Below, piece after piece: positions 13,925 through 26,966 of a DNA stretch of 64,000 nucleotides (its first letter is position 1; every line of letters begins with the position of its first letter). The DNA comes from Piscicola geometra. Lineage: Eukaryota; Annelida; Clitellata; Hirudinida; Piscicolidae. The position numbers were made by a program, and so were the translations under genes. Location: contig OX030959.1 in the NCBI GenBank assembly GCA_943735955.1, forward strand, positions 2,777,772 through 2,841,771, in the 5' to 3' direction. The notes under the pieces were generated by a model. It saw only the letters and a program-made list of their open reading frames with translations, was not told the origin of the DNA and searched no databases.

Positions 13925-14116
13925 TAAATCGATAAATAAATAAATAAATAAATGAAAATATAAATTTATTAATCGATAAATAGATGAAAAATGAGTGAAT
14001 AGACGAACAAATGAATAAATGGGCAAACATATGATTAGATGGATGAATGAAAAAATCTATGGATGAATGGAAGAATAGATGGATGAATGAAAGAATAGAT
14101 GGATGAATGGGTGGAA
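13925..14116. repeat. AAATA tetranucleotide run and GGATGAATG-type minisatellite
   Basis: A short (AAAT)n run near 13935-13955 is followed by diverged copies of a roughly 20-bp unit built from GGATGAATG and AAGAATAGAT at about 14035-14112. Intronic. Confidence 0.75.
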
Positions 14117-15327
14117 AGTAGCGATCAAATGCTCGTTATCCATTCAAGCGACTTCTCCATGTAATTTATGTTCGTCATCTTGCTCGCAGTGTCCATTAAG
14201 CTTGCATTTATTTTTATTGCTATTGGTATTTTTGTTATTTAGTTTTTTTGTTTATTCTTCGTTGAATGTGTAATTTGTGTTTTAGTGTTTTATCCTCGTT
14301 TTACCATAAAGCATTTTCTACTTTCAAAAGGCCCTCTTGTGGTTGTGGGCATGCTTAGTTCGTAAGGTGAGAACATTTGAAAATGAACAAAAATATTAAT
14401 ATAACAATGCAAATAAATGCCATAGTCAAAATGTATTCGTATATAACTCCAATCAAGACATTGAGTCGGAGAAAATCTAGGGACAATAAAAGCACTCCAA
14501 AAGTACAATGACGTCACCGCATCAATGCAGCATTTGTGAGGCGCGTTAAAGAGCGGACAAAAGGTCAAAGTTGACAAAGCCATCCAGTTTGACCGTCTTG
14601 TTTGCACGCCTGTGGAGTGCATAATTGAAAGTGACCACGTTTGAATGACTGCACAAAGGTGTTGTGAACGGATTTATGTTTATGTTTGTTTTTGATTACG
14701 CAAACAATGAATTTATTCTTGAAAAATATATAAATATGTATATAACTTTTTTTAGATTTAATATACGAAAAAAAAATTAGGCATAAAATCTTTAGTTTAA
14801 AAATACAATGAGTTATACAAACAAGTAGTATTTGTTGTGGTCTCAAGGTGTCAACGTCTTTTTGCTTTGATGTACTCGCTGATTTGATGTTAAAAAGTGG
14901 AAAGGGATCGCTTGAGTGGATAAATATATAAAGTGCATACAATTACAATTTCTAATCATGTTAAATAAATAAAAAAAATCCGAATATTTATTACTAGAGC
15001 TCCATCCTTCACCCATCAACCCCTATTGTCATCCCCCAACCCCCACGACCACAAGCACACTTCCTTCTATCCATGACATGCTCCCAATGCAGTCATTAGT
15101 AGCACCCTTGTCAGAAGCCATGACGCGTTATTAATTAGTTTTTAACTCTTTGGTTGACGCCTGGTCGTAGTCGCCCGTCTGTTGCGTGTGATGAAGGCTT
15201 GGTCAGTTAATGCGAGGATACACTTTTTGCTCATTCTGTTTGTGCTTTTAAAGAGTTTTTATTGAATAAAATTGATCAATTAAAAATGTAAACATTTATA
15301 TTATTTATATATATATTAATCTTCTAG

Positions 15328-17304
15328 GTACCATGAACCAAGGTATAAACCCAAAATGTTGTATTGCAGACAAAAAACCTCCGGGAACTTCATCTCCACG
15401 TGAAGAAAACAACATGTTCATCCAAACCCTTCAAAGCTATGAGCAGTTGCCAAAAGTTGTCGCTAACACCAGCAAAAACAGTAACAACAACGCCAGCAAC
15501 AAAAACATCAGCAACAGCATCTATCTGATGCAAGAGGATAACCAATCAAAAGTTTCTAGTTGTTCCGATACGTTTTCCGATAAGCAGATGGAGCGTAACT
15601 ATCTCAACAACTCCTACAACAACAACTACGACCACAACGAAATACCAAACCAAAACACACAGCATGCCGTGACGAGCAACACGTTATGCAACGATAAAAG
15701 CATCAACGCAAAGAACACAAATTACAGTTGCAACAAAAGGAACACGAGACAAGACAATGGCCGGATTGAGACGTGCGACAATGGTGGAGGGAGTGTCGGG
15801 AGTGATGGGAAGGTGACACTGAGGCACTGTTCACGTGAGCATGCCGAGATGGCGGGTGAGAGTTTAAATGGAAATGAAGCAGAAGATGCTCTTGATGCAA
15901 GTGGTTTAGAAAAGATGGAAGTTCCTGATGCGCTTGAAATGCATGGAGACCAGAAACAAAGTGAAGTGGGCTTACAAAAGGATTCCGCAACAGCACTTAG
16001 CGACAACAACAACCCACACACCGTATTCAATCTCATCAAACCATCGATCTTTCCGTCAAATGCAGTCAAGCAACATAACATCATACAACAAAAATATGAA
16101 CTGTTCAACCCAACTAGGCAAAGCTCTGAAGAAAACTATTTGTTACAAGAAAAAATGACTGATTCAACCTACGATTCAATTAGTCTTTACAAAAACTCAG
16201 TCAACAACAGCGTAAAGGCTAGACTGCTCCAACAACACAAACAACAAACATCTTTCGCAACAGCCCAACCTTCCGATGAGCTTCAACAATACAACTATCT
16301 GAATAATGGTACTTTGAAATTACAGCAAAATACAAAAACACACACAAACCAGCAGCAACCACAACAACAACACTTACAACAACCACAACAACAACCACAA
16401 CAACAACAACAGCTGCACCAAAGGTTTTCACAAAAATCAAAAGAAAGAAGAACTCCAAGTCCTTTTGATGATACTCCTGATGATGATGTTGTTGGTACCG
16501 ATGATGATGATGAGGATGTTGCTGATGAGGCTGGTGCTGACAACCCAAAAGAGCGAAACGGAAGCATTAGCAACATTGGTGGATCGTTTGAAGATGGTGG
16601 TGGTACTGAAGAGTGTGGTAGTGGTGGTGTTGATAATGGTGGTAGAGAAGATGGCCATGAAGGGGAATATGAGTTGAATAAAAAAATGATGAAAAATGAT
16701 AAAGACGGTGACATTGAAAATGTTCAACAACAACATCAACAACACCAATCAAAGCTTCCAATAATCGATCCAAAGCACATCAACATGCGACTGATGCAGC
16801 TACAGCAGCAACAAGTTGTTCAGTTTCAAGTGCTGGAGTCTATCCGGAAAAAAATACTCGATAACGGAAAAAGCAAAAACGGAAATGACGACTCGTTGGT
16901 GGCGTTGTTCATGCATCACCAAAAGGAAATCGCTAATCTCTACAGCACCTACCAACAAACACTCTCCTTTCTTAACAGACAAGAATCCTCACAACAACTA
17001 TTGTTACACAATCAACAACAACACCAACAGCATCAACAACAGCAACAGCATCAACAACACCAACAGCAACAACACCATTTTCTAATGTATCAAGAGTACC
17101 TCAAAGGTTTTATGAACAGAAAGAGGAGTCAAGAGAGAAGCGAAGATATAGAAGATAAAAATGAACCAAAAATCCTGAATAATTTTAAAAGAATTGATCA
17201 AGTTAGAAAAGATGTAAAAATTCATGAAGAAAAAGAAACTGAAGAGAACGAAGAAGTAGAGGACTTCAGTGTGAACCGGCACAAGAGACATGCCATCGAC
17301 ACAG
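15328..17304 (+). CDS. sall: Spalt/SALL zinc-finger factor, coding exon 2 (glutamine-rich exon)
   Basis: Residues 194-852 plus one base. The exon starts after ...cttctAG with GT ACC ATG, in phase with exon 1, and ends ACA G before the donor GTATGC. The first half is Asn/Ser/Gln-rich. PolyQ/His runs occur at about residues 534-558 and 755-778, and an Asp-rich run at about 573-600 (encoded by GAT repeats). Residues 678-704 (MRLMQLQQQQVVQFQVLESI and flanks) match the SALL glutamine-rich helix of vertebrate SALL1 (LQQQQIHQLQLIEQIR), which mediates dimerisation in that family. An EDFSVNR motif sits near the exon end (838-844). Reading past the donor would add 26 codons before a stop at 17384, giving a finger-less protein if the intron is retained. 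No zinc finger is present, although vertebrate SALL proteins have a C2HC finger near this point. Confidence 0.87.
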
Positions 17305-20300
17305 GTATGCTCTGTCAGTGTACGAACAATTTAAATCATTCCTTTAATGTTTGCATAATTTCTGGTAAAAAAAAGTGTCATTAAATCAAAAGAATTTATT
17401 AAAAATCACTCACGCGTTGGTAATTACTGATATTCAAAAAGTTCAATCAGGATTGCTTATTTGCAAGTCAATAGCGAGCGCCATTGATGAACGCAGCACA
17501 AAGGGATGTGAGGAATGACCAACAGGGGCCTCTATCTAGCGGGCTTCAATCTTTGACTCACATTAATAAGTGTTGAGAGGTGAGGAGCGTGAGAACGAAG
17601 CAACACATTGCTGACCTTTATGTGATCTTCCATGCATCCTTACGCCGTTCTTCTTGGCGGTGTTGTATTGTTTCTTTTTATCTTTTATTGAAATAGTTTT
17701 TGTTGTGTTTTTTTCTCATTTTTGTTTTGTTTTTTTGAGTTAGAAATTATCACTGCTGTAATTTTATTTACTAATAATTTTATAATAAACCAATTGCACT
17801 GTACACTCTCACCCTTTTCTTCCACTTCACCGCACCATTAATTTTCAACAAAGCCTGACTTTTCACCTATCAAAGAGAGTTGAAACTTCATAAATCTCAC
17901 CTTTCTCTTCGCATCTCCAAGCATACACAATTCAACTAATCTACGCATCCATGCCCACATAAGAAACTCAAACACACGGCCATCAATAACTCCACAAATA
18001 TAAACACATCCTACAGACCCCTTCAAAACACCAATATCAGCCTAACAGGGTGATAAGTATGCTGATTTACTGGCTCGGCTTGAGAGGCCAAAAATGAATG
18101 CTTCGTGATGTGTCTGATAACTGCATTCTTCCAGCTAGCAATCCAATGCGATGCTTTAATATTGTATTTTTTCTGATCATATTTATTTGCCTATAGGCTA
18201 TAGTTTCACGGACGTTTGAAATTGTTATTTTTATTTAAGACCTCTCAAAATAACTTATTCAATGATACCCTAAAACGATGTTTTGCCATACTTATTTTGA
18301 TACTTCCCCATTCCATTGGCGGGAAGAGTATTTACTTGCACACGTTAAACGCGAATGTTTTAACCTAGCGGACAGTTATTGAAGCAAACTTCATCGCATC
18401 TTGCTCATAACAACTATAGGTCAGAGGTGATTTTTACTTGTGTGTTTGTGTGTTTTTGGACTTTTTAGTGTGTGTGTTTTTGGAAGCTTTGTGGGCAAAA
18501 AAATTAAAAAAAGATGTTTCGTGCATGTTTATATACTCGAGATAAAAATACCAGATAGAAACATTAAATTTTTAACTTTTCTGTTTTCAAGCGTCTAATA
18601 GTTGAGTGGGTGGAAGAGTGCACGCTGATATGATGATACGCCTTATAATTTATTGTCTGCATCATCATCATGATGGCACTGTCAAGCACTAAGAGCTTGC
18701 TAATCATTGTTTTATGAGACTTGAGAGCAGATCCGAATGACCATTTAACTTTAAGATTTGTATAAAATTATTCAAATTAAATAAAGTATAAGCGAGCTTC
18801 AAAGTACTTGAAAACAAAATAACTTTTTGATAACAATAATTGTCTATGAAATAATTACTATAAGTTATTGTAAAGATTTCTGTGAAGTTGGTACAACGTT
18901 TAGCCTTAAGGTAGGTGTTCAGACATTAAACAAGAAGAAGCATATTCATCAAAGCCGTCCATGAGCTTCTGTGCTGAATTAAGATGTCTGCGTGAATGGT
19001 CATTGGTGAGGCACGTGATTTAAACATGAAGCAACAGTGGTGCTAAGCACGAAGCCTAGCTTATAATTCATTGCGGTCGTTGTAGCCAATGAATCTGTCT
19101 TGATATTATGTTTGAAATGTTTTTTCAAATACTTGAAATAAAATTTTCAAGTATTATATTTACTCATTTTAGTTTTCTTCTCTTGGAACTGTTTATTTCA
19201 TTGACCTCCGCGCCACTCACCACCACAACTTTCCATCACAAGAGCGTTAAGCAGTCGTCTTAGTGAGAGTCCTAATTGCAAGAGATGGCGTGATGAGCGT
19301 ATGATTTACAGTCTTTTAATCAACTCTTACATGAACATTCCATCATTCACTCCACATTTATTCTCATTTCAATCACTCGTCTACCCCTTCCATTCTTCGG
19401 GATATACCGTTCTAGGTCTCTGTTTATAAAAAATTATCGAATTTAACTTTTAAAATTAAAATTAATTTTTTCTTTTTGTAAATCAAAACAATATGGGAGT
19501 CTTTTAAAATTGTATACGATAAAAAAAGATTATAAAATATAGCTCGGAGCAAGAGCAACACATGCTCTTGAGCACCAAGAAGCTAAGTAATTGTCTGATG
19601 GGAGCTTTCCGAGATGCATTATTTTGAAATTTACAATCTAACAACGAACTGAAACAAACGGCAACGAAAATGCCTTCGAAACATCATTTAAGTCATTTCA
19701 CAAACTTTTAGCACATTTTTTTTACTCCTGCTCACCCGACCTCTTCCTCTTCTCCTCCTCACCAGTAAGAATCCCACCAAAACACCATCCACTGAAACGG
19801 GCGCAAAGAATTTTCTTTTTTTTCTCTAGCTATTGAATATTTCGATAGATAAATAAAGAATAATTCTAATAAACAACACTTGAGTCTTACTACCACATTA
19901 GTCACAGAGTTTAATGGACGTTCAAATGCATACTCAAATACACTTTCTTATTTATTTGAATTTCTTCAAGGCGAGATAAGACCCTTAAGATGACTTAAAA
20001 GAGTTTCATATTTAATTGCTAGCTATCTCACTTATATACACATTCGATAACGACCCAACTTTGAGGAATTAAAGACCCGAATGATATTTTTAAATAATAA
20101 ATATAACAAAATAAAACTTAATTTGATAATATATTAATTGAAAACAAGAAGAAATATGTGTTTTCTCCTATTTCGGTGAATATTTATCAGTCTATCAATC
20201 AAGCAACCATATGACGTCACTCCAGTTTTCAAAGCTTCAACCCGCTAAGTGCTCTAATGCTACTCAAATGACTAAAACTTTTTTCACAAAAATAAATTAA

Positions 20301-21945
20301 AAAATAATGATTTTGGTGAGGTGAATGATAACCAATTTTGTTGATGATCAAGATCAATCGATGATGATTGTAAAAAGTTGATGAATATGAAACTAGGAAC
20401 GATGCTGAGGATGAAGGTAGTGGTGCTGATAATCATTCTAATACTGCTTGTGAGCACTTTATGGAGACAAGGGCTTGTTATTATTATGGTCATAAGTCTG
20501 CGTCTTGTTATATTAACAAATTCTTATTTACGGATGACATGCATGCTCATAAAGCTTGATGCCAGCCTGCTCCCTAATTGAGAATTAAATAAATCTTAAT
20601 CTTAAATTTATTTATTTTTGGATAATTATTAAAATTGTGAAATAATATTTTTTCTATTTTTTATTTACTCCTCCAATATTTTGGCATCTCGTCATCCACC
20701 CATCTCACCATTGACAACGACATTTTTCAATTCATTTTTTTCTACTTTTTCAAACATTCTTCTAAAAATAACTAGAAAAATCCAAAAGAAATCTATTTAA
20801 ACCTTATTTCTAAAATTTCACAAAAGGACTTCATGATTCCGTGACTTGAGCATGATTTAAAAACTTTTAATGCGCAAGTTGTGTAGCGCAAAAGTGGCAG
20901 GTTTATCGGAAAAAGATTAAAAGTGAGAATGATTTAAACACCACGTCAAACTTAAGGAGATGTTTCTATTGCTATAATAGAGGACGATCCGTTATTTATA
21001 AGGAGAGCATTATCTTTCGCAAAATAAATATTCTTCCAGATAAGTATTTGCAGTTTATTCATGTGATTTTGTGAGTGTATGCGTAGTGATATTTGTGTAA
21101 ATGTGTGTATGTATACTTGTTTGTTTGTGCGCGTTTGAGTGTTTATGTCTAAGTTCCGATTCTTTAAATGCGCTAGTAATGCATCAAAGATATTTGAGTC
21201 TATTTTCGAATAATGAAGCACTGATGGACATTTTCAAGTGGGCGATTATTTGTCTCAAGGCCAATAAATAACTCAGAGAGTTCAGCATGGGATGTGAAAT
21301 GAGAGGGTTGACAAGAACAATGACACACTGACTTGGAACCATAAATAATAAAGAAATCTTTCAAAAAGTCAATAAATTTAAAAAATAAAAGTAAGAATTA
21401 AGCATATCTAGCTTGGTTGAAAAGTTGTGAGACCAATAATGATGGTAATAAAAAATGCCTCTGAAAGTGTGCAAAATGACAATTGAAATTGTTGCAGACC
21501 ACACACGATCCCACAAGATGTCTGAGATTTATGATTTTCTTAAAGCCGTTTTTATGCTTCATAACATCATTAATCGCGTGCACTGTGCCTTGTTTATTCA
21601 AAGGCAGCACTCCATCATGGGAGAATTCGAGTCTGGAGAGTGCTGGACCTTGCGTCTGTGAGGTGTTGTAGTTATTGTTGACATCATTGTTTCACTTTTT
21701 TAATACTTTTATCACTTGTATTAGATTTTTTGTTGGTTAAATTTTTGAGTTGTTTTATTATTCTTTACACGTGGAAGTTGTTCTTACAATTTAGACTTTA
21801 TGTTTTACTGGTTATAAAAATTTTTTGAAAAGAAAACATTAGAAAAAACTTAGAAAGGCTTTGAGTTTTAAAGTAAGCTGTTGAAGCCAACTCTGTTTGA
21901 AAAATTTATGCAAATTTGTAAGATTTTCCATTCCATAAAGTGCAG

Positions 21946-21999
21946 GGCGACTGTAAGAATCGAACCTACGCTCCTGAGACGTTTTACCGCTTTCTCGCC
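21946..21999 (-). mobile_element. tRNA-like relic, probably a truncated SINE head
   Basis: On the minus strand a GGCGA...TCGCC terminal stem encloses a B-box-like GGTTCGATTCT. The latter forms a 5-bp T-arm (GTAGG/CTTAC, one G-T pair). The element is only 54 nt long and the D and anticodon arms do not fold normally, so it is not a functional tRNA gene. It differs in sequence from the element at 7693. Confidence 0.4.
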
Positions 22000-22626
22000 A
22001 CATATGAATTTAACTTTATAAAGTTTAATTTAAATTAAATAAATCCCAGACGTTTTTTTATAAGTTAAATATTTTCATTGAATCGATGAATGGAATTTAT
22101 AAGGGTATAATCTGAAACATCTGAAATTAAAAATCAGAGAGAATAAAAATTGATATGAATGTTTGCACAAATGACGATTTATGAAGGCACTTCTGTTGTA
22201 ATAATCCTTATTTATTGTGTTAGTATGTAAATGAGAAGACATGGCATCGCTTGAACCCAGTAAACACTCCATCTATCCGTTTTATACTCCATTTATCCCT
22301 CAACTCAATTATCTAAATATCTATCATTATATTTTTCTTCATCCATTCATTCATTCATCCCTTCATTAATCTATCCATCTACCGAGTATAATTAACCTCT
22401 ACTATCTGAGACACTTAAATGCATCAAAAATATTTCACATTCAAGTGGCTAACGATAATAACATAACTCCGAGAATGATTAAAGACTTCTTACGTCTCTT
22501 CCCTTCTTTGTATGTTTCCCTTCATTGGTTTTTAAATATTTGCATATGCGTTAGTTTAGTTTTTAGGTTTTAAGGTTTTTTAAGATTAACGCCACGATTC
22601 AACTGTTATATAAAAAATTATTACTT

Positions 22627-22943
<317 letters not shown>

Positions 22944-25900
22944 TCAGACAAGAATAAAACTCAAAATTATCAGTCTTGATATAACTTATTGATGGTTTTA
23001 CATAAACTTTCAGCCATTTCTTAAGTTTTAAGCACTTCATCTTTTAAGTATTTGTTTATAAAATTTATCTTGGAGCCTTGATAAAAATAGTAGTTAAATT
23101 AATCTTGTTGTGCAAATGATCTTTCAAAATTTAAAAGCAAAACTTCAGTTATATCGCGTAATTTTGAAATTACGTTTTAATTTTTATGTTGTGCCTTATA
23201 ACCGCTATTTTAAATATTTTTTTTCAAACATGCGTTTGAAAAAAGGCGCGTGTACGCCCTTCATTTTCATTTGGATGAGAACTTGGTGTTAAAGGTAATT
23301 AAGCTGCTAGTCGGATTTTTCCTTTTGGCTAGTCCTTGGTGGAAAATTTGCTTGGACTTAAAATGAGCTTGATGAAACTTTTACGAATGAAGAAAATTTT
23401 GGAGCATCTCAAATAACTGAAAGACAGCTGGAATGTGAAAAAATGTAGAAGGGAATCAAATTATCCACCGTATAGCCTCACAAGAAAGCCAAAGATTTTT
23501 CCAGAATACTTTGAATACCCTGCTCAAATGTTTGAAAGTTTTCTCAAATGAAGATTTCTCATTTGCAGATTCACATTTTTCGGCCAGTAGTATTAAAGAG
23601 ACTTCAAAATAGCTCAAGGAATTAAGTGATATGTACTAAACAAAGAGACAGGTTTGAATTTCTAGATTTTAGTTCGTGCATTTTTTCACACTTCAAACCG
23701 AGTGAATCTCATTGCGTTATAAATGGAATTTTTACGTTATACAATATGTTTTTTATTTTAAAATTAATTTTTTATTTAATTTCCACTTTTATATATTTAA
23801 TTTTAATAGCAGACCAGAAAGAAAGATTTTTTTAATCGAACAATAACAATATATTTAGACCATAAGCCCACTAAATTCTCGGAGCTTAGATACTAATATT
23901 ATTTTTTTAACGCTTTTTACGAATGTGCTTTACACCAACTTATTCATTTAACAATCTTTTTGCCTCTATCCCAATCACTATCTTTAATTCACCAATACAT
24001 TAATCACGTCTACTTACTTGGTCACACATCAGTTTTTTCGACGAATTCCGTTCGAGGATACAGCTTTTCTGCTTAATCTGCGAGTTATATTCAGAAACTC
24101 TCAATTATTATTCCAACAATGTTCACCGTTTGTTATTCAAATTGTGTCGTATTTAGATTTATTCGTCTCGATTTAAATGAGAATTGATTTTGAATTTTTG
24201 GTTTTATTAATAAGTTTTAATTGCAATTTGTCTAGCTATTTTAACTGTTCCCATGTAATAAGCTGTATATTTTAAAACAATATTTATATATATATATATT
24301 TTTTATCTTTCGAAAAACTTAGTTTTCTGAAACACTCATACGTATAAGTGCGCATTCTTAAAAAACACAGACATAAAAACACAGACACACATACACAAAA
24401 TCACACACAAGAACCAGCACACTTTCGTAATTTTGACTGACTTCTTCACAAGGTTTAGAGCGTCACCGAGGCCCACTAGCGCAATCCACTTTTAATCTTT
24501 TCCATGACATCATCAAACAGCATCATCTTCTTCGATCTTTTATGATCATTCTTTCTCATCATTATCATCCATCAGAACTTTTCTGTATCATTTTCAATCT
24601 CCATTATCAGATCATTTATAATGTCATTATCCAGAATTGGGTAATCGAGCACACTTCAAATAGCTATGGGTCTACCCAGTCGCTTTACTTCGTGCATGAT
24701 ATTTTCTTACGTTTCGACTTTTCTACTGAAGCAAGTTATATTTTATTGTTTTTTAATTTATCAATTGTATGTTTATATGAAAAGTATGGACACTGGCGTA
24801 TCATTACAAAACCTAATTGTCATTATTGCGACTACTAAAATTTATTAAATATTTTTTCTTCAAATCAGCATGGCATTCATATGCATCAGGAAACATGTAA
24901 AAACTTTTTAACTCCTATTTTTTTCACCCTCTATTCGCAGCATCTTTACACACACACATACACATTCACTCACACATAAACACACACACACACATAAAAA
25001 CACACACAAAACCCCAAATCGAGAGATAATACTATTTAATTAATTCTCTATAAAAAGACACTTCTACATTATTAAAAGAATACAACGTCTTTGGTGTCTT
25101 TCTAATGCCCATTTATACCAATTTTGGTCTACGTTGACCGTCTACGTATAATTGTATATTTGTATGAGTGATCATTTTTTATTGAATTTTTTTTAATGTT
25201 TCGGTGATTGTGTCTTTTTTTCCGTGTGCGTGAGTTTTTACAACCGTGTGTCTGTGTCTCTTAGTTTTAGTGGGAAGGTAAATCGCCTGGGGCACTAAGC
25301 AGTATCAGGTATTTCTGTGGTGCTGGGGATGTTGCGGTGTGCCGGAAAAAGTTTCAAAAGTTGTGATGAAATTATCACTAATTCAAAATATTTTTCTTCA
25401 ATCTCATCTTAACATTCATCATTTATTTTATTCTAATTTTCATCACTTGGATTCTTTTCATTTTATCTTAATCATGTCATCAGATGAATACGACACCCAT
25501 CATATCAATAACCTGACACTGACTTTTATGACTTTAAATCCTCTTATAGCTCAAATATTAGCATCATACTTATCACTAAAATAATCAGCAATATCATCCC
25601 TGCCATCATCGTTATCATTATCACCATCAGGATCATCACCATAATCCCCATCGTTTGCAACCCCATTTCATTGTATCTTTAATCCAGAACTAAAAAAAAC
25701 GTGTATCCCATTTTAATTGAATTAATTCCAAACAACAAAGTTAATAAGTGTCTTACAAGGCATTAAACAAAGCACCAAACAATGGCATAAAAAGGTTGAA
25801 ATGGCAAAGATGATTGACAATGTTTGAATAAAAATGACTTCAAAAACAATATAACAATGGGAATTATAATCAGAAATAAGGTTATTTCAGGTCAACACAA

Positions 25901-26597
25901 TGAGCTATTTTAAAGATCGACTTTTTCAAAACGAAGGATGCGTAGAAGGCCGTGGTCGAATCACTTTTCTCAAGTAACTTTCACCCAAAAAAGAGAAAGA
26001 GCGATTTTATAAACTCTTATCACCCATTGAAACAAACAAGCTTTTGAAATTGTATTTACATAAATTAAATAAATTAATTATCTACTTTTTAATAAACTAA
26101 TTTAGTTTTAGCGTGTTAAAAATTGCCCCCAGCTGGTGTATATTTGTCCTTGCAAGAGTATCAAATGACCATTTCCTCCAAATTCGTCGATTTTGAATTT
26201 ATTTTTAGCTTTTACTTGATGAGATTTTCCTCCTTAATCTTTGATATATCCATTTAAGAATGAAAATCAAAAGATCTCTTAGTTCAATTTTTAGTTTAAT
26301 AAATAAAAATAAAGTTTCTGAACTTCGATCGAGCAAATCTCAAAGACGCTTGGTCTTAACAGACTCCTTATTGATTTATTCGTCATTGGTGTGTGATGAT
26401 GTCGTGTGTTAGAAGGACTTGGTGTTAATTACAGACCAGTGTTTCGTGCAAAACTTTTATGGGTCGCTATCTCACCTCCATCTTTATGTCATTTAGGTGC
26501 TGTTGAAACTCCCATAAAAAAGACACTAAATCATTTTTTATTTATAAAAAAACATTCAATTTAAATTTAATTGTTTCGTTTTGCATAACCCCTCCAG

Positions 26598-26966
26598 GAA
26601 CAACCGTCTCATGCAGAATTAAGTGCCAAAAAGTAGAAAAAGGAAGCTTCAAGCAGAATTCCTTCAATAACGAGAGTGGTAAAAGTAATGGCGACGAAGA
26701 AGCTAATGGTTGTTATGGTGACGGTGATAACTCAAATGACGCCAATGACATTAACCTCAATGCAAATAATGCTGATGAAAACACTGGAGGTGGTGTTTAC
26801 AGGCAGGAGAATGTTGATTCGGTCTGTAATCATATTAATAATGGTAGGCGAGTAAATGGTGGGAGTGTTTTTGGTGATGAGGGTCGTGGTTGTGGTGATA
26901 ATATTGACTGTGATGATGCTGATGACGTGGATTCAGAACAAAACTTTAAAGAGGAAAAAAACAACG
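26598..26966 (+). CDS. sall: Spalt/SALL zinc-finger factor, coding exon 3 (Asn/Asp/Gly-rich)
   Basis: An internal exon of 369 nt without any in-frame ATG. It is recognised by a strong acceptor (...cccctccAG), a GTGAGT donor at 26967, phase 1 on both sides, and a frame with no stop. It supplies residues 853-975 and splits codon 976 (G/AT, Asp) with exon 4. It begins TTVSCRIKCQKVEKG and becomes Asn/Asp/Gly-rich (DINLNANNADENTGGG, DCDDADDVDS). No known domain is present. GAT-rich DNA continues past the donor into the intron, so much of the exon looks repeat-derived. Support is from splice signals and frame only; transcript data could show that it is skipped. Skipping it keeps the frame, because 369 is a multiple of three. 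Confidence 0.78.

Larger units (their letters stand above)
866..15327 (+). other. Spalt intron 1 (14.5 kb)
   Basis: Bounded by GTTAGT at 866 and a pyrimidine-containing ...cttctAG acceptor at 15327. Short open frames inside it look random: they resemble no family and have the AT-rich composition of the surroundings. Listed separately are the ATC tract near 3069, the SINE at 7693, the 18-bp minisatellite at 8447, and the GAT and GATGAAT tracts at 13535-14116. A CA-rich degenerate zone lies at 3490-3780. Blocks less AT-rich than the background lie near 4720-4940, 6700-6900 and 11270-11440. The C2HC finger of vertebrate SALL proteins, which would be expected near here, was not found. Confidence 0.6.

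Noticed and set aside
15703..16773. Several minus-strand and alternative plus-strand frames over Spalt exon 2
   Set aside because: Shadows of the Q/D-rich coding exon; no homology and no own context.
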